A stretch of DNA of 64,000 bases from positions 620,001 through 684,000 of the forward strand of contig NZ_SDMK01000001.1 of NCBI RefSeq assembly GCF_004123295.1, given 5' to 3'. Positions 43,784-51,968 of the stretch are shown here, in pieces (position 1 is the first letter of the stretch; each line of letters starts with the position of its first letter). Position numbers and translations under genes: made by a program. The notes under the pieces were generated by a model. The model was not told where the DNA came from. It made no database searches and was given only the letters and a program-made list of their open reading frames with translations. The stretch is from Silvibacterium dinghuense (lineage in GTDB: Bacteria > Acidobacteriota > Terriglobia > Terriglobales > Acidobacteriaceae).

Positions 43784-44454
43784 TAGGGTTATCTTCCCGG
43801 CAATCATACGCCTAGTTCCCTTGGACAAGCTGCATCGTACAGTATTCATGGCATTTCAATCATGTCATTCGAATACAGGTAAACACTCAGATAGCAAAGA
43901 GAATTGCTTTGTGCCGTGTGTACAACTCGGCGTCGAACTACGGTGAACGAACCAGAATTTCCGTTAAGGATATAGCAATACGCAGACTCCGCTCCAGATT
44001 ACGACCAGCCAAGCCAACTTTATCCATTTGCGAATATGTGAGCCGTTTGCTTCCCGAATGGAGTATGCGAACGTCGACCAAGTTTCGCATGTCTCGGTCT
44101 CAGAATTAGCTCAACGTGTGCTCGACTCACATGGCAAGCGTGTTTTTCTCGCAGAGCACGGCGAGATGAGCGTCGAGCGCTAACCATCCGGAGGCATCCG
44201 AAGAGCATCGCGCAGGAGACAGTCTGCAACCCAAGACAGTGCATGGCATCCGGGGCGATACTGGTGACGAAAACACCTTTATGCGAACTTTCAACTGAGT
44301 ATGGTATTTTGTGGATACGGCGTTGCTATACATTTCCCATTGCTTTACACGCACTCCAATCGCGGTAAACTATACGGAAACTGTATTGCTGCTTCCTTTT
44401 GTGCCTTAGAAGCATCTTGGGCATTCACCTAAGCTATTTTATATAAAACGAAGA
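43784..44454. other. AT-rich intergenic region with no recognisable gene
   Basis: About 670 bp between the acyltransferase gene and tRNA-Gly. Base composition is clearly lower in GC than the flanks. Several short frames exist, including a 39-codon one from 44058 with no ribosome site and no family resemblance I can name. I see no insertion-sequence ends, so this is either decayed DNA of foreign origin or regulatory sequence. The last 40 bp hold the tRNA promoter. Confidence 0.6.
44417..44445 (+). promoter_or_regulatory. Promoter of tRNA-Gly
   Basis: TTGGGC (44417-44422) and TATATA (44440-44445) are separated by 17 bp and end about 9 bp before the tRNA, a sound sigma-70-like layout. Confidence 0.6.
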
Positions 44455-44529
44455 GCGGGAGTAGTTCAGTGGCAGAACGTCAGCTTCCCAAGCTGAATGT
44501 CGCCGGTTCGATCCCGGTCTCCCGCTCCA
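44455..44529 (+). tRNA. tRNA-Gly (anticodon CCC)
   Basis: The 75-nt sequence folds as a standard cloverleaf: acceptor arms GCGGGAG and CTCCCGC, anticodon stem TCAGC/GCTGA with loop TTCCCAA (anticodon CCC, reads GGG), and T-loop GGTTCGATCC. The CCA end is encoded. It follows an AT-rich gene-poor stretch and precedes the SDR genes. Confidence 0.95.
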
Positions 44530-44554
44530 ATCGCTTCACAGTCTTCTGACTCCC

Positions 44555-45331
44555 TTACAGCTTGGATCCGCCATCCGCCGGAATGCTCGCGCCGGTGATC
44601 CACCTTGCCTTGTCCGAGGCCAGGAAGGCGACTACGTCGGCCACATCCTCCGGCTTGCCGATCCGCTTCAGCGCCTGCAAAGACAGAGCCGTTTCCCGTC
44701 CAGCCTCGGTCTTCGTAAAGTTCGACATATCCGTATCGATGATTCCCGGCGCAACCGAGTTCACACGCACGCCGCGCGGGCCCAACATCGCCGCCCAGTT
44801 TTTTACCAGCGTCTCCAGCGCGCCCTTGGTCGAGGCATAGGCCATGATCGACGGATTCTCAACCACAGGCTTCCCTATGACCGTCCGCGCCACAACAGAG
44901 GTCACCACGATCACACTCGAGCCCTCGTCCAGCAGCGGCACCAGCTGCTGCATCAGGAAGAATGGCCCGCGCACGTTTGTTGCATACAGAGTCTCGAGAT
45001 CCGCCGTCGTGTAGTCCTCGAGACGAGCTGCTTTGCTCACGCCGGCATTCAGCACCAGCACATCCAGGCGTTCGCCCACAATCGCGCGAACCCGCTCAGC
45101 CAGCGACTTCGCGCCATCCGCGCTCGCCAGATCCGCTCCCAGAGCCTCTGCCTCACCACCGTTGCCACGGATCGCCGCCACAACAGCTTCGGCCTCCTCC
45201 GCAGAGCGCCCATAGTGAACCAGCACCCGCGCACCCTCTGCCGCCAGAGCCAGCGCCGTCGCCCGCCCAATCCCGCGTGAAGCGCCTGTCACCAATGCCG
45301 TTTTTTTCTCAAGATTGCCCACAGTATTCAC
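44555..45331 (-). CDS. Short-chain dehydrogenase/reductase (FabG-like)
   Basis: 258 residues, classical SDR. The NADP motif GASRGIG is near 16-22, the NAG motif at LVLNAGV, and the catalytic serine and YxxxK at TSVVAR and YASTKGA. The C-terminal LKRIGKPEDVADVVAFLASD and GASIPADGG stretches are typical. The substrate cannot be inferred. It is second in a leftward pair with another SDR, about 100 bp apart, and the pair is divergent from a LysR regulator. GTG start with a GAGAAGAAAG purine run. Confidence 0.88.
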   Translation of the reverse strand: MNTVGNLEKKTALVTGASRGIGRATALALAAEGARVLVHYGRSAEEAEAVVAAIRGNGGEAEALGADLASADGAKSLAERVRAIVGERLDVLVLNAGVSKAARLEDYTTADLETLYATNVRGPFFLMQQLVPLLDEGSSVIVVTSVVARTVIGKPVVENPSIMAYASTKGALETLVKNWAAMLGPRGVRVNSVAPGIIDTDMSNFTKTEAGRETALSLQALKRIGKPEDVADVVAFLASDKARWITGASIPADGGSKL

Positions 45332-45431
45332 CTTTCTTCTCGAAACCGCTTTGTACTGCGCTTACGGCTTCTCTACCGTCTCCGCAGAGAAGCCGCTCTA
45401 TGCGTCACACTCCGTGCATCACGCACGGGGA

Positions 45432-46175
45432 TTATGCATTCGTGCCGCCGTCCACGGTCAGATTCGCGCCGGTAATGTAGCTGGACTCGGGGCTGGCAAC
45501 AAAAGCCACCAGTGCCGCAACCTCGTCCACGTGTCCATAGCGCTTCAATGCCGTAACGGCCAGCTGCGGTTCAGCCCAGTCGCCGGCTGCCGGATTCAGG
45601 TCGGTGTCGATCGGTCCCGGCTGTACATTATTCACCGTGATTTTGCGCGCACCCACCTCGCGCGCCAGCCCCTGTGTGAACATCTTCACCGCGCCTTTCG
45701 TTGCCGAGTAGGCGGTGAGTCCCGGCGTCAATACGCGCTCGCCCACGCAAGAACCGATGGTGATGATCCGCCCACCGTCCGGCATATGCTTCAGCGCTGT
45801 CTGTGTGGCCACCAGCACGCCCCGCACGTTGATGCCGAAGACCTGGTCGATCTCCTCGAGCGTCGTCTCCACAAACGGTTTGGGTATCGCCGTTCCGGCG
45901 TTGTTGACCAGGATGTCAATGTGCCCGAAGGCCTTCGCAGCCTGCTCGACCGCGGCCATCACCGCCGCCGCATCCGCCGCATCGGCTTTTATTGCCAGAG
46001 CCTTGCGCCCGGCAGCCTCAATCGCCTTCACCACGGAATCGGCAGCAGCGGCATCGCGGGCATAGGTAATCACCACGTCCGCGCCATCGGCGGCCAGCCG
46101 TTTTGCAATCGCCGCGCCAATGCCGCGCGAAGCACCCGTCACCAACGCCACCTTGTCCTTGAGCTTTGCCATCAT
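45432..46175 (-). CDS. Short-chain dehydrogenase/reductase (FabG-like)
   Basis: 247 residues, classical SDR with GASRGIG (about 14-20), NNAGTA, catalytic serine in IITIGS, and YSATKGA as the YxxxK motif. Such duplicated SDRs beside a LysR regulator are often stress or quinone/aldehyde reductases. It is closest to the divergent lysR gene (239 bp). ATG at 46175 with AGAGGAAAG; a second ATG follows immediately. The 100-bp gap to the next SDR gene holds no gene. Confidence 0.88.
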   Translation of the reverse strand: MMAKLKDKVALVTGASRGIGAAIAKRLAADGADVVITYARDAAAADSVVKAIEAAGRKALAIKADAADAAAVMAAVEQAAKAFGHIDILVNNAGTAIPKPFVETTLEEIDQVFGINVRGVLVATQTALKHMPDGGRIITIGSCVGERVLTPGLTAYSATKGAVKMFTQGLAREVGARKITVNNVQPGPIDTDLNPAAGDWAEPQLAVTALKRYGHVDEVAALVAFVASPESSYITGANLTVDGGTNA

Positions 46176-46290
46176 CTTTCCTCTTTCCCTTTGTGATTGC
46201 CGAGGTTTTAGTGCCGCATCTCTCTTGGCTGGAACCTCACAGCTAGAGATCAGATGGAATTCTCGGTCTGGCGATCATGCCATAGCGGGA

Positions 46291-46307
46291 ATACAACTTA
46301 TTCGTAT
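46291..46307. promoter_or_regulatory. Candidate LysR binding dyad
   Basis: ATAC at 46291-46294 and GTAT at 46304-46307 form a dyad with a nine-base spacer in the gap between lysR and the SDR operon, the usual position and size of LysR recognition sites. Confidence 0.4.
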
Positions 46308-46414
46308 CTGGAATAAAAACAACGGCAGGGGTTTGTTTTTACCTCATCGGTACAATGCCCTCAGGCATATCCACAGATTGAGAGCGGACCGCCCCGGCCG
46401 CAAGGAGAGAGCAG

Positions 46415-47341
46415 ATGGACCGGTTTGCAGCCATGGAGATCTTCGTTCGCGTCGTGGATTCCGGCAGTTTTTCCTCGGTCGCCCGCGAACGCGGTATCGG
46501 TCAGCCTGCCGTCAGCAAACAAATTTCTGCGCTCGAAACCGAGCTCGGCACCGAGCTGCTTCACCGCAATACGCGTTCCATCGCGCTTACAGAAGCAGGT
46601 CGCGAGTTCTACCAGACCGCGCAGCGCATTCTCGACGAATTCGAGAGCACGACCTCACGCATCGGCCGCGGCCAGACCGCGCCGCACGGCCTCATCCGCG
46701 TCTCTGTGCAAGCCTCCTTTGCCCGCCTGCACCTCCTCACCAAGCTTGCGGCCTTTTTCGAGCGATATCCTGAAATCGTCCTCGAGTTCGGCTGTTCAGA
46801 CGGTCTGTCCACGCTCATCGAAGACGGCTTCGATCTCGCTGTCCATTCCGGCCATCTCCCCGACTCCGATCTCGTCGCCCGCCGCTTCGCGCAGACCCGG
46901 ATCGTCCTCGTCGCCACACCGCAATTTGTCATGCGTCACAGACTGCCTAAAACGATGGAAGACCTCCGCTCCCTGCCCGCGATCCCCCGCGTCGAAGGCG
47001 GAGCCATACAGCCATGGGAATTCGGTACTGACGCCACACAGCAGCGCTTTCTCCCCTCCGGAGTTTTCCGCACTGCGGACTTCGAGCAGCTGCGTATGGG
47101 CGTCCTCGAGCACCTCGGCATTGCGCAGGCACCGGCGTGGCTCTTTGCCGCAGAGCTGCGCGAAGGCACCGTCCTGCGCCTGCTGAGCAGCTACGAGCGC
47201 ACCGTGCCCATCTCTGCCCTGCGTCCTGCCGGCCGCCGCGCTCCCGCGCGCGTCCGCGCACTCATGGACTACCTCGAAGAGACCTTCGCGCTCTGCACAC
47301 AATTCAATCCAAGCCCCGCCGAGCTTATCGCAGCAAGCTGA
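46415..47341 (+). CDS. LysR-family transcriptional regulator
   Basis: 308 residues: N-terminal winged helix (about 1-60, FVRVVDSGSFSSVARERGIGQPAVSKQISALE) and a type 2 periplasmic-binding effector domain (about 90-300). It is divergent from the two SDR genes, whose expression it probably controls, with a dyad in the gap. The effector is unknown. AAGGAG ribosome site. Confidence 0.92.
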   Translation: MDRFAAMEIFVRVVDSGSFSSVARERGIGQPAVSKQISALETELGTELLHRNTRSIALTEAGREFYQTAQRILDEFESTTSRIGRGQTAPHGLIRVSVQASFARLHLLTKLAAFFERYPEIVLEFGCSDGLSTLIEDGFDLAVHSGHLPDSDLVARRFAQTRIVLVATPQFVMRHRLPKTMEDLRSLPAIPRVEGGAIQPWEFGTDATQQRFLPSGVFRTADFEQLRMGVLEHLGIAQAPAWLFAAELREGTVLRLLSSYERTVPISALRPAGRRAPARVRALMDYLEETFALCTQFNPSPAELIAAS

Positions 47342-47382
47342 CCTGCACAAAGCATGCGCCGGACAACTCCCTGCAATCGCAA

Positions 47383-49413
47383 TCACGGATGCGCAGCAGC
47401 AGCCTTCAGCCCGGCTTCGATTGCGGACCCAAGCTCTTCTCCCTGCAGATCCGGCCGCTGTTTCGCGAGCTCCTGCTGCGCAAGCTGGTAGTGATGCGAA
47501 GCCTTCTGCCATTGCTGCTGCATGGCCAGCACATCGGCCAGCTCGAGCTGCACGCGCGGAGAATCCGGGGCCAGGGCTTCAGCCTGCCGGGCAAGCCGCA
47601 GGGCCTCTCCAGGCTGCCCGCTATGCGCGAGCAGATCCGCGTGATGAACATCCACCCACGCTGAAGCGAGCGGTACGGCAAAGCTGCCTCGGTAGACGTA
47701 TACGCCATCCTGCAGGATTGCCACAGGGTGGAGCGTGCGGAATGCATCGTAAGGATTGAGCGCACCATCGCCCGACTCCACGCCATCGAGATCGCTCTCA
47801 CTGATCAACACCGTGCCATCGATCTTCGGAGGCACCTCCATCGGCAGGCTGAGCCACCAGAGCGCGCTCGGCGTCGGCAGCCGCTTGCACTCGACTCCAT
47901 AATCCTGCGGCTGCACTGCGCCATCCGGGAAATAGGCAAACCAGCAGTTCGTGATGTGATTCCGGTCGAGGTATTGCTTTACGGTTTTGAGCTGCTGCCC
48001 CCAGTCGACATTCGAATCGCTCAGATAGCGCCGTACGGCAAGCGGGCCACCCCACGCTTCATTGCCATAAGCCATATACGCGGGAGCCACGCGCATCACG
48101 GTTACTACCTGCCACACCAGCAGCACGGCAGCAAGTACTGCCCATCCATGCCCGCGCCGCAACAGCATGGCCGCAGCAGCTCCTGCAATGAGGTAGAGGA
48201 AGGGATACATCGGCATCATGTGCCTTGCGCCGATGTCGAAGTGCGAAGTGGTGATCACCGCAAAATACACGCACACCGGCACCAGCAAAAAGACAAGCGC
48301 CTGACTGTATCTGCGTGCGGCATCACGCCACGCCATCAAAGCAAGCAGCAACAACGTCAGCAACGGCAGCGTGGACTTGATGAGAAAGGCCAGAGGGAAA
48401 TACTCCCACGGACCGTGCCGATAAACCCGGCCGAGAAAATAGGCGGTGTACTCCCACTCCGTGTGCTTGGTATTCGCCAGCCCCCAGAGGTACGCCTCGG
48501 GCAGCAGGTGAAAGCGCGCGACCAGGGCAAGCATCGTTCCATCGGATGGATGCGGCAGCGATGCGAGATAGGGAGCGAGCGGAGGAGAAAACTCAAGCCC
48601 CATTGGAGCCGGAGCATAGCGAAAACGGTAGAAGGCCCAGATTACTCCCCACGCACACAGCAGAATACCTGCACAGCTCGCCATGAGCTTTCCAAAAACA
48701 GGCAGGCTTCGCTCGCGAAGAGCCTCGATCACGGCGATCAGCACCAGCATGGGAGCGATAAAGATGCCGGTAAACTTCGCTGCCATCGCGAAACCGGACA
48801 TCAGTCCTGCGAGCAAGAGCCATTGCCATCCTGGCTTCTCGCGGTAGCGATAGAACGCATAGATCGTGGCGAGGATAAAACATGCACTGCCCATGTCCGT
48901 TGAGATCAACGCGCCATGAGCGAGAACATTGGGATCGAAGACAAACAGAAACAATGCACAGACCGCAGCCAGCTCTCCGAAAACGTGGCGTCCAAAGGCA
49001 TAGAGCACAAGCGCAGTCAGCAGACTGAAGAACATGCATGCCATGCGGGCTGGAAACAACAGCCGGTCTCCGCCATTGCTGAAAACAAACGTGCGGCCGC
49101 CGAGAAATGCATTGTCGGTGTGCGCGCTGCCCTCACTGCCCGGCAACACCGGATGCAGATGCAGCAGCGGCAAAGCCGCCGTCATCTTCACCAGCGGAGG
49201 CACCTCTGCGTTGAGCCGGTAGTCACCCCGCGTCAGGCTCAGATAGCCGTCATACAAATGATGCGCCTCATCCCAGTTGGCAGAGTACAGCCGCGCGACT
49301 CCAATCAGCTGCGCTGCAAGAAGCAGCAGGAGCAACGGCACCAAAGCAAAGAGAAACGTTTGAGTAGAGCTATTTTTACCCTGCAACGCGCGCCCGATCT
49401 GCATGCGCAACAT
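47383..49413 (-). CDS. GT39/ArnT-like membrane glycosyltransferase with C-terminal TPR
   Basis: 676 residues. About twelve membrane helices with the first periplasmic loop motif SANWDEAHHLYDGYLSL, where the DE pair resembles the catalytic acid of dolichyl-phosphate-mannose-type (GT39/PMT) enzymes. A soluble region (about 470-580) and one or two TPR units (about 590-660, ASAWVDVHHADLLAHSGQ and LELADVLAMQQQW) close the protein. It should transfer a sugar from a polyprenyl-phosphate donor in the periplasm. It converges on the lysR gene, with no partner beside it. The start could be ATG 49413 or 49404; no strong ribosome site. Confidence 0.8.
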   Translation of the reverse strand: MLRMQIGRALQGKNSSTQTFLFALVPLLLLLLAAQLIGVARLYSANWDEAHHLYDGYLSLTRGDYRLNAEVPPLVKMTAALPLLHLHPVLPGSEGSAHTDNAFLGGRTFVFSNGGDRLLFPARMACMFFSLLTALVLYAFGRHVFGELAAVCALFLFVFDPNVLAHGALISTDMGSACFILATIYAFYRYREKPGWQWLLLAGLMSGFAMAAKFTGIFIAPMLVLIAVIEALRERSLPVFGKLMASCAGILLCAWGVIWAFYRFRYAPAPMGLEFSPPLAPYLASLPHPSDGTMLALVARFHLLPEAYLWGLANTKHTEWEYTAYFLGRVYRHGPWEYFPLAFLIKSTLPLLTLLLLALMAWRDAARRYSQALVFLLVPVCVYFAVITTSHFDIGARHMMPMYPFLYLIAGAAAAMLLRRGHGWAVLAAVLLVWQVVTVMRVAPAYMAYGNEAWGGPLAVRRYLSDSNVDWGQQLKTVKQYLDRNHITNCWFAYFPDGAVQPQDYGVECKRLPTPSALWWLSLPMEVPPKIDGTVLISESDLDGVESGDGALNPYDAFRTLHPVAILQDGVYVYRGSFAVPLASAWVDVHHADLLAHSGQPGEALRLARQAEALAPDSPRVQLELADVLAMQQQWQKASHHYQLAQQELAKQRPDLQGEELGSAIEAGLKAAAAHP

Positions 49414-49486
49414 CTTAGAGCAGGAGCGGCAAGGCTGGCGCTTATTCTCTTTTATCTGCAGGTCTGGCCAAAAAACTTCTACGAGA

Positions 49487-49517
49487 AGAGCCCACGAACG
49501 ACAGGCCCATGGGCTCT
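49487..49517 (-). terminator. Probable terminator of the DUF3309 gene
   Basis: An 8-bp perfect stem (AGAGCCCA with TGGGCTCT) encloses a 15-base loop just after the DUF3309 stop, and the minus strand reaches TTTTTT about 20 bases later. The large loop makes it weak. Confidence 0.45.
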
Positions 49518-49534
49518 CTCTGGATGCGTGTGTG

Positions 49535-49684
49535 CTACACCACGTGCAACAGCAGCAGGATCACCAGTATCAGCACGATCAGTCCCAGCCCGCTGCTTGG
49601 GTAGTAGCCCCAGCCGCGGCTGTAAGGCCAGGACGGAAATGCGCCGATCAATAACAGAATCAGGATCACAAGCAGAATCGTCAT
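49535..49684 (-). CDS. DUF3309 family small membrane protein
   Basis: About 49 residues: a hydrophobic N-terminal helix, a central PSWPYSRGWGYYPSSGLG stretch and a second hydrophobic helix. This W-P-Y-S-R-G-W-G-Y pattern is the DUF3309 signature. The ATG at 49684 has a GGAGGG site seven bases upstream; the frame extends to 49720 without a better site. Function is unknown; such micropeptides are often stress related. Confidence 0.85.
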   Translation of the reverse strand: MTILLVILILLLIGAFPSWPYSRGWGYYPSSGLGLIVLILVILLLLHVV

Positions 49685-49778
49685 CGTGCCACCCTCCGTT
49701 CTTTTTATGCTCTGCTTCAAGGATGCGGCACTTGCCGCAACAAGATGCCCGCGGCAAAAACACCGATTTGCACAGAAA

Positions 49779-50501
49779 TCAGCTCAGTCCCGCTAACTCT
49801 CTCGCCCGGCGGAAGATAGCCAGGAACATCGGCGCCGTCAGCTTGCCCGTATTCGTGTTCTGCAACGAAGGGTGATAGCTGGCCATCAGGAAACGTCCGC
49901 TGGGAAGTTTGTACTCCACGCCATGGCCGAACTTCAGTTCTCCACGCCGCGCAATCTCGCCGGTGCGCTGCAGGTGCTGCACCACGCCGTCAAAACCGAT
50001 CTTGCCCAGGCATACGATCACGCGCATGCGCGACAGTGCAGCCATTTCTTCATCGAGATACGGCGCGCAATGGGCAAGCTCCTGTGGAAGCGGCTTGTTA
50101 TCGGGCGGCGCGCAGCGCCCGACGGAAGTGATCCATAGCCCGCGCAGCTTCATGCCGTCATCGCGCCCCGTTGCCTTGGGCTGCGAAGCGAATCCTGCCT
50201 CATACAACACCGGGTAAAGAAAGTCCCCCGAGCCATCTCCCGTGAACGGCCTTCCGGTGCGATTCGATCCATGCGCGCCCGGCGCAAGGCCCACGATCAG
50301 CACCCGCGCGCACGGATCACCGAAGGAAGGCACGGGCAGCCCCCAGTACTCCTGGTCGAGATACGCCCTCCGCTTCTTCGCTGCGATCTCCAGATCATAG
50401 GTGCGCAGCCGCGGGCAGCGCGTACATGCCACGACCTTCGCATTCAACACGTCGAGTGCTGCGCCCGCTTCCACGCATTTGCCGGTGCTTTTATTTGCCA
50501 T
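49779..50501 (-). CDS. udgB: Uracil-DNA glycosylase family 5 (UdgB), Fe-S
   Basis: 240 residues. The family 5 motifs are present: GLAPGAHGSNRTG (motif 1) and SYHPSLQNTNTGKLT (motif 3), with cysteines CTRCP and GRCAPP/HCAPYL to hold a 4Fe-4S cluster. It removes uracil and other deaminated bases from DNA. No classic ribosome site is seen; instead an 18-bp perfect palindrome fills the sequence just before the ATG. It stands alone, divergent from the mutarotase gene. Confidence 0.93.
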   Translation of the reverse strand: MANKSTGKCVEAGAALDVLNAKVVACTRCPRLRTYDLEIAAKKRRAYLDQEYWGLPVPSFGDPCARVLIVGLAPGAHGSNRTGRPFTGDGSGDFLYPVLYEAGFASQPKATGRDDGMKLRGLWITSVGRCAPPDNKPLPQELAHCAPYLDEEMAALSRMRVIVCLGKIGFDGVVQHLQRTGEIARRGELKFGHGVEYKLPSGRFLMASYHPSLQNTNTGKLTAPMFLAIFRRARELAGLS

Positions 50502-50504
50502 CGC

Positions 50505-50522
50505 TGTGATTCTAGAATCACA
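50505..50522. promoter_or_regulatory. 18-bp perfect palindrome at the udgB start
   Basis: TGTGATTCTAGAATCACA is its own reverse complement. It occupies positions -4 to -21 of udgB, where a ribosome site would be. It resembles a CRP-like dyad but with an 8-base spacer. A damage-response repressor such as a LexA variant is a possible reader. Confidence 0.6.
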
Positions 50523-50674
50523 CGCGTAAGCAAACCGGCCAACTCTCCCTCATTCGTCGTAGAATGAGGTCGCTTTCGATTTCTATCTGGCTACGCGCAA
50601 TAAAACGTTTCCCCGCGCCTGCCTGCAATCGCCACGCAGTACCTTCACCAACACCCTGTCGAGGTTCGATCCGC

Positions 50675-51886
50675 ATGTCTCTTCGCCCGCAGCACATTCT
50701 TCCTATCGCGGCCGCAGCCCTGTTCACTCTTGGCGGATGCAAGTCCGCTCCTGCGCCCACAGAGTCTGCTTCCACGCCGCAGCCGGCGCCTGCCGCGGCT
50801 CCGCAACAGATCAACGGCGAAGATGTGGTCACGTTGCATCGCGCGCCTACCTCGAACGGCGCGAAGCCCGAGTTCCTCACCGCGACCATCCTGCCCGGTC
50901 GAGGCATGAATCTCTTCCAGATCACAGCCAATGTCCCCGGCAAGGGCACCATTGAAGTCTTCGCCTCGCCCTCGCTGGCGGATGCGAACGCAAAGTTCGG
51001 CACCACTCCGGCCGACCTCGACGGCAACGCCAGCTTCTCCTTTGGCGGAGCCTTCCTGGTCCCCTATCCGAACCGCATCCGCGGCAAGCTCTCCGCCGAT
51101 GGCTCGACTATCACCACAGCCTGGCAGGGCAAGACGCTCACACTGCCCGCCAACTGGAAGGGCAAGAACCCCGGCGCCGAGCCCCATGCGATGCACGGCC
51201 TCATCATGAACGTGAAGACCGATGACGTGAAGACCGTGGACACTCCCGATGGCCAGACCATCACCGGCACCATCCACGCCGGCGACTTCGGCGGCCACTG
51301 GCTCTCGAAGACCGATCTCAACTTCACCATCGCCCTCACCGGCGACGCCGTCGACGCCACCATCACCGCGAAGAACGTCGGCGACCAGCCCGAGCCGATT
51401 GCCATCGGATGGCACCCCTACTTCAACATCCCGAGCGGTGACCGCACCCAGGCCCGCCTGCACGTACCCGGCGAGCAGACCGCCGAGGTCAACAACTACG
51501 ACGACGTCTTCCCCACCGGCAAGCTGATCCCCGTCAAGGGCACGAAGTATGACTTCACCACTCCTGACGGCAAGCCGCTCAACGACATCTTCCTCGACGA
51601 CAATTGGTCGAAGCTCCAGCGCACCGACGGCGCCGTCGATGTGAAGCTCATCGACCCGGCGGCCAAGTACGGCATCGACGTCCTCGGCCTCTCGCCCGAG
51701 ATCAAGACCGTCCAGGTCTATGCGCCGCCGACCAAGGAATTCGCCGCCATCGAAGAGCAGTACAACTTCGGCGACCCGTGGGGCAAGGAATGGAAGGGCA
51801 TGGATACCGGCATGGCCACTCTCAAGCCCGGCGCTTCCACGACCTGGCATGTCCGGCTCAAGCTCTTCGTGCCCGAGTCGAAGTAA
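50675..51886 (+). CDS. Lipoprotein galactose-mutarotase-like protein (aldose 1-epimerase)
   Basis: About 403 residues. The ATG at 50675 gives a lipoprotein signal (FTLGGC lipobox); the frame's upstream 37 codons do not form a signal. The rest is a GalM-like beta-sandwich: NRIRGKLS, HAMHGLI with the substrate histidine, IGWHPYFNIPSG with the catalytic histidine, and a C-terminal ENFGDPW-like stretch (YNFGDPW) in place of the usual glutamate motif. It would interconvert sugar anomers in the periplasm. It stands alone between udgB and a shared terminator. Confidence 0.85.
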   Translation: MSLRPQHILPIAAAALFTLGGCKSAPAPTESASTPQPAPAAAPQQINGEDVVTLHRAPTSNGAKPEFLTATILPGRGMNLFQITANVPGKGTIEVFASPSLADANAKFGTTPADLDGNASFSFGGAFLVPYPNRIRGKLSADGSTITTAWQGKTLTLPANWKGKNPGAEPHAMHGLIMNVKTDDVKTVDTPDGQTITGTIHAGDFGGHWLSKTDLNFTIALTGDAVDATITAKNVGDQPEPIAIGWHPYFNIPSGDRTQARLHVPGEQTAEVNNYDDVFPTGKLIPVKGTKYDFTTPDGKPLNDIFLDDNWSKLQRTDGAVDVKLIDPAAKYGIDVLGLSPEIKTVQVYAPPTKEFAAIEEQYNFGDPWGKEWKGMDTGMATLKPGASTTWHVRLKLFVPESK

Positions 51887-51888
51887 AC

Positions 51889-51907
51889 ATCTGTAACGGT
51901 TACAGAT
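51889..51907. promoter_or_regulatory. Palindrome ATCTGTAACGGTTACAGAT after mutarotase gene
   Basis: Nine-base perfect arms around a single G, three bases after the mutarotase stop. TGTAAC-GTTACA dyads are typical of LacI/GntR-type operators, but the 3' location is odd. It may be a processed RNA hairpin or an operator for an unseen antisense promoter. Confidence 0.4.
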
Positions 51908-51909
51908 AC

Positions 51910-51952
51910 AAAAGGCAGCGGCCCTGAATTTATCTTAGGACCGCTGCCTTTT
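51910..51952. terminator. Bidirectional terminator between mutarotase and Asd-like genes
   Basis: AAAAGGCAGCGG-CC pairs with GG-CCGCTGCCTTTT (one mismatch) across a 14-base loop, giving A- and T-tracts on both sides for the two convergent genes. Confidence 0.8.
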
Positions 51953-51968
51953 ACCTTTCCTGAAGGCC

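Noticed and set aside
44455-44529. tRNA-Gly as an active integration site with an attachment repeat
   Set aside because: I found no second copy of the tRNA 3' end and no integrase gene in the neighbouring AT-rich stretch.
50505-50522. CRP binding site
   Set aside because: CRP half-sites are spaced by six bases; here the TGTGA and TCACA arms are eight apart and the whole stretch is a perfect palindrome.
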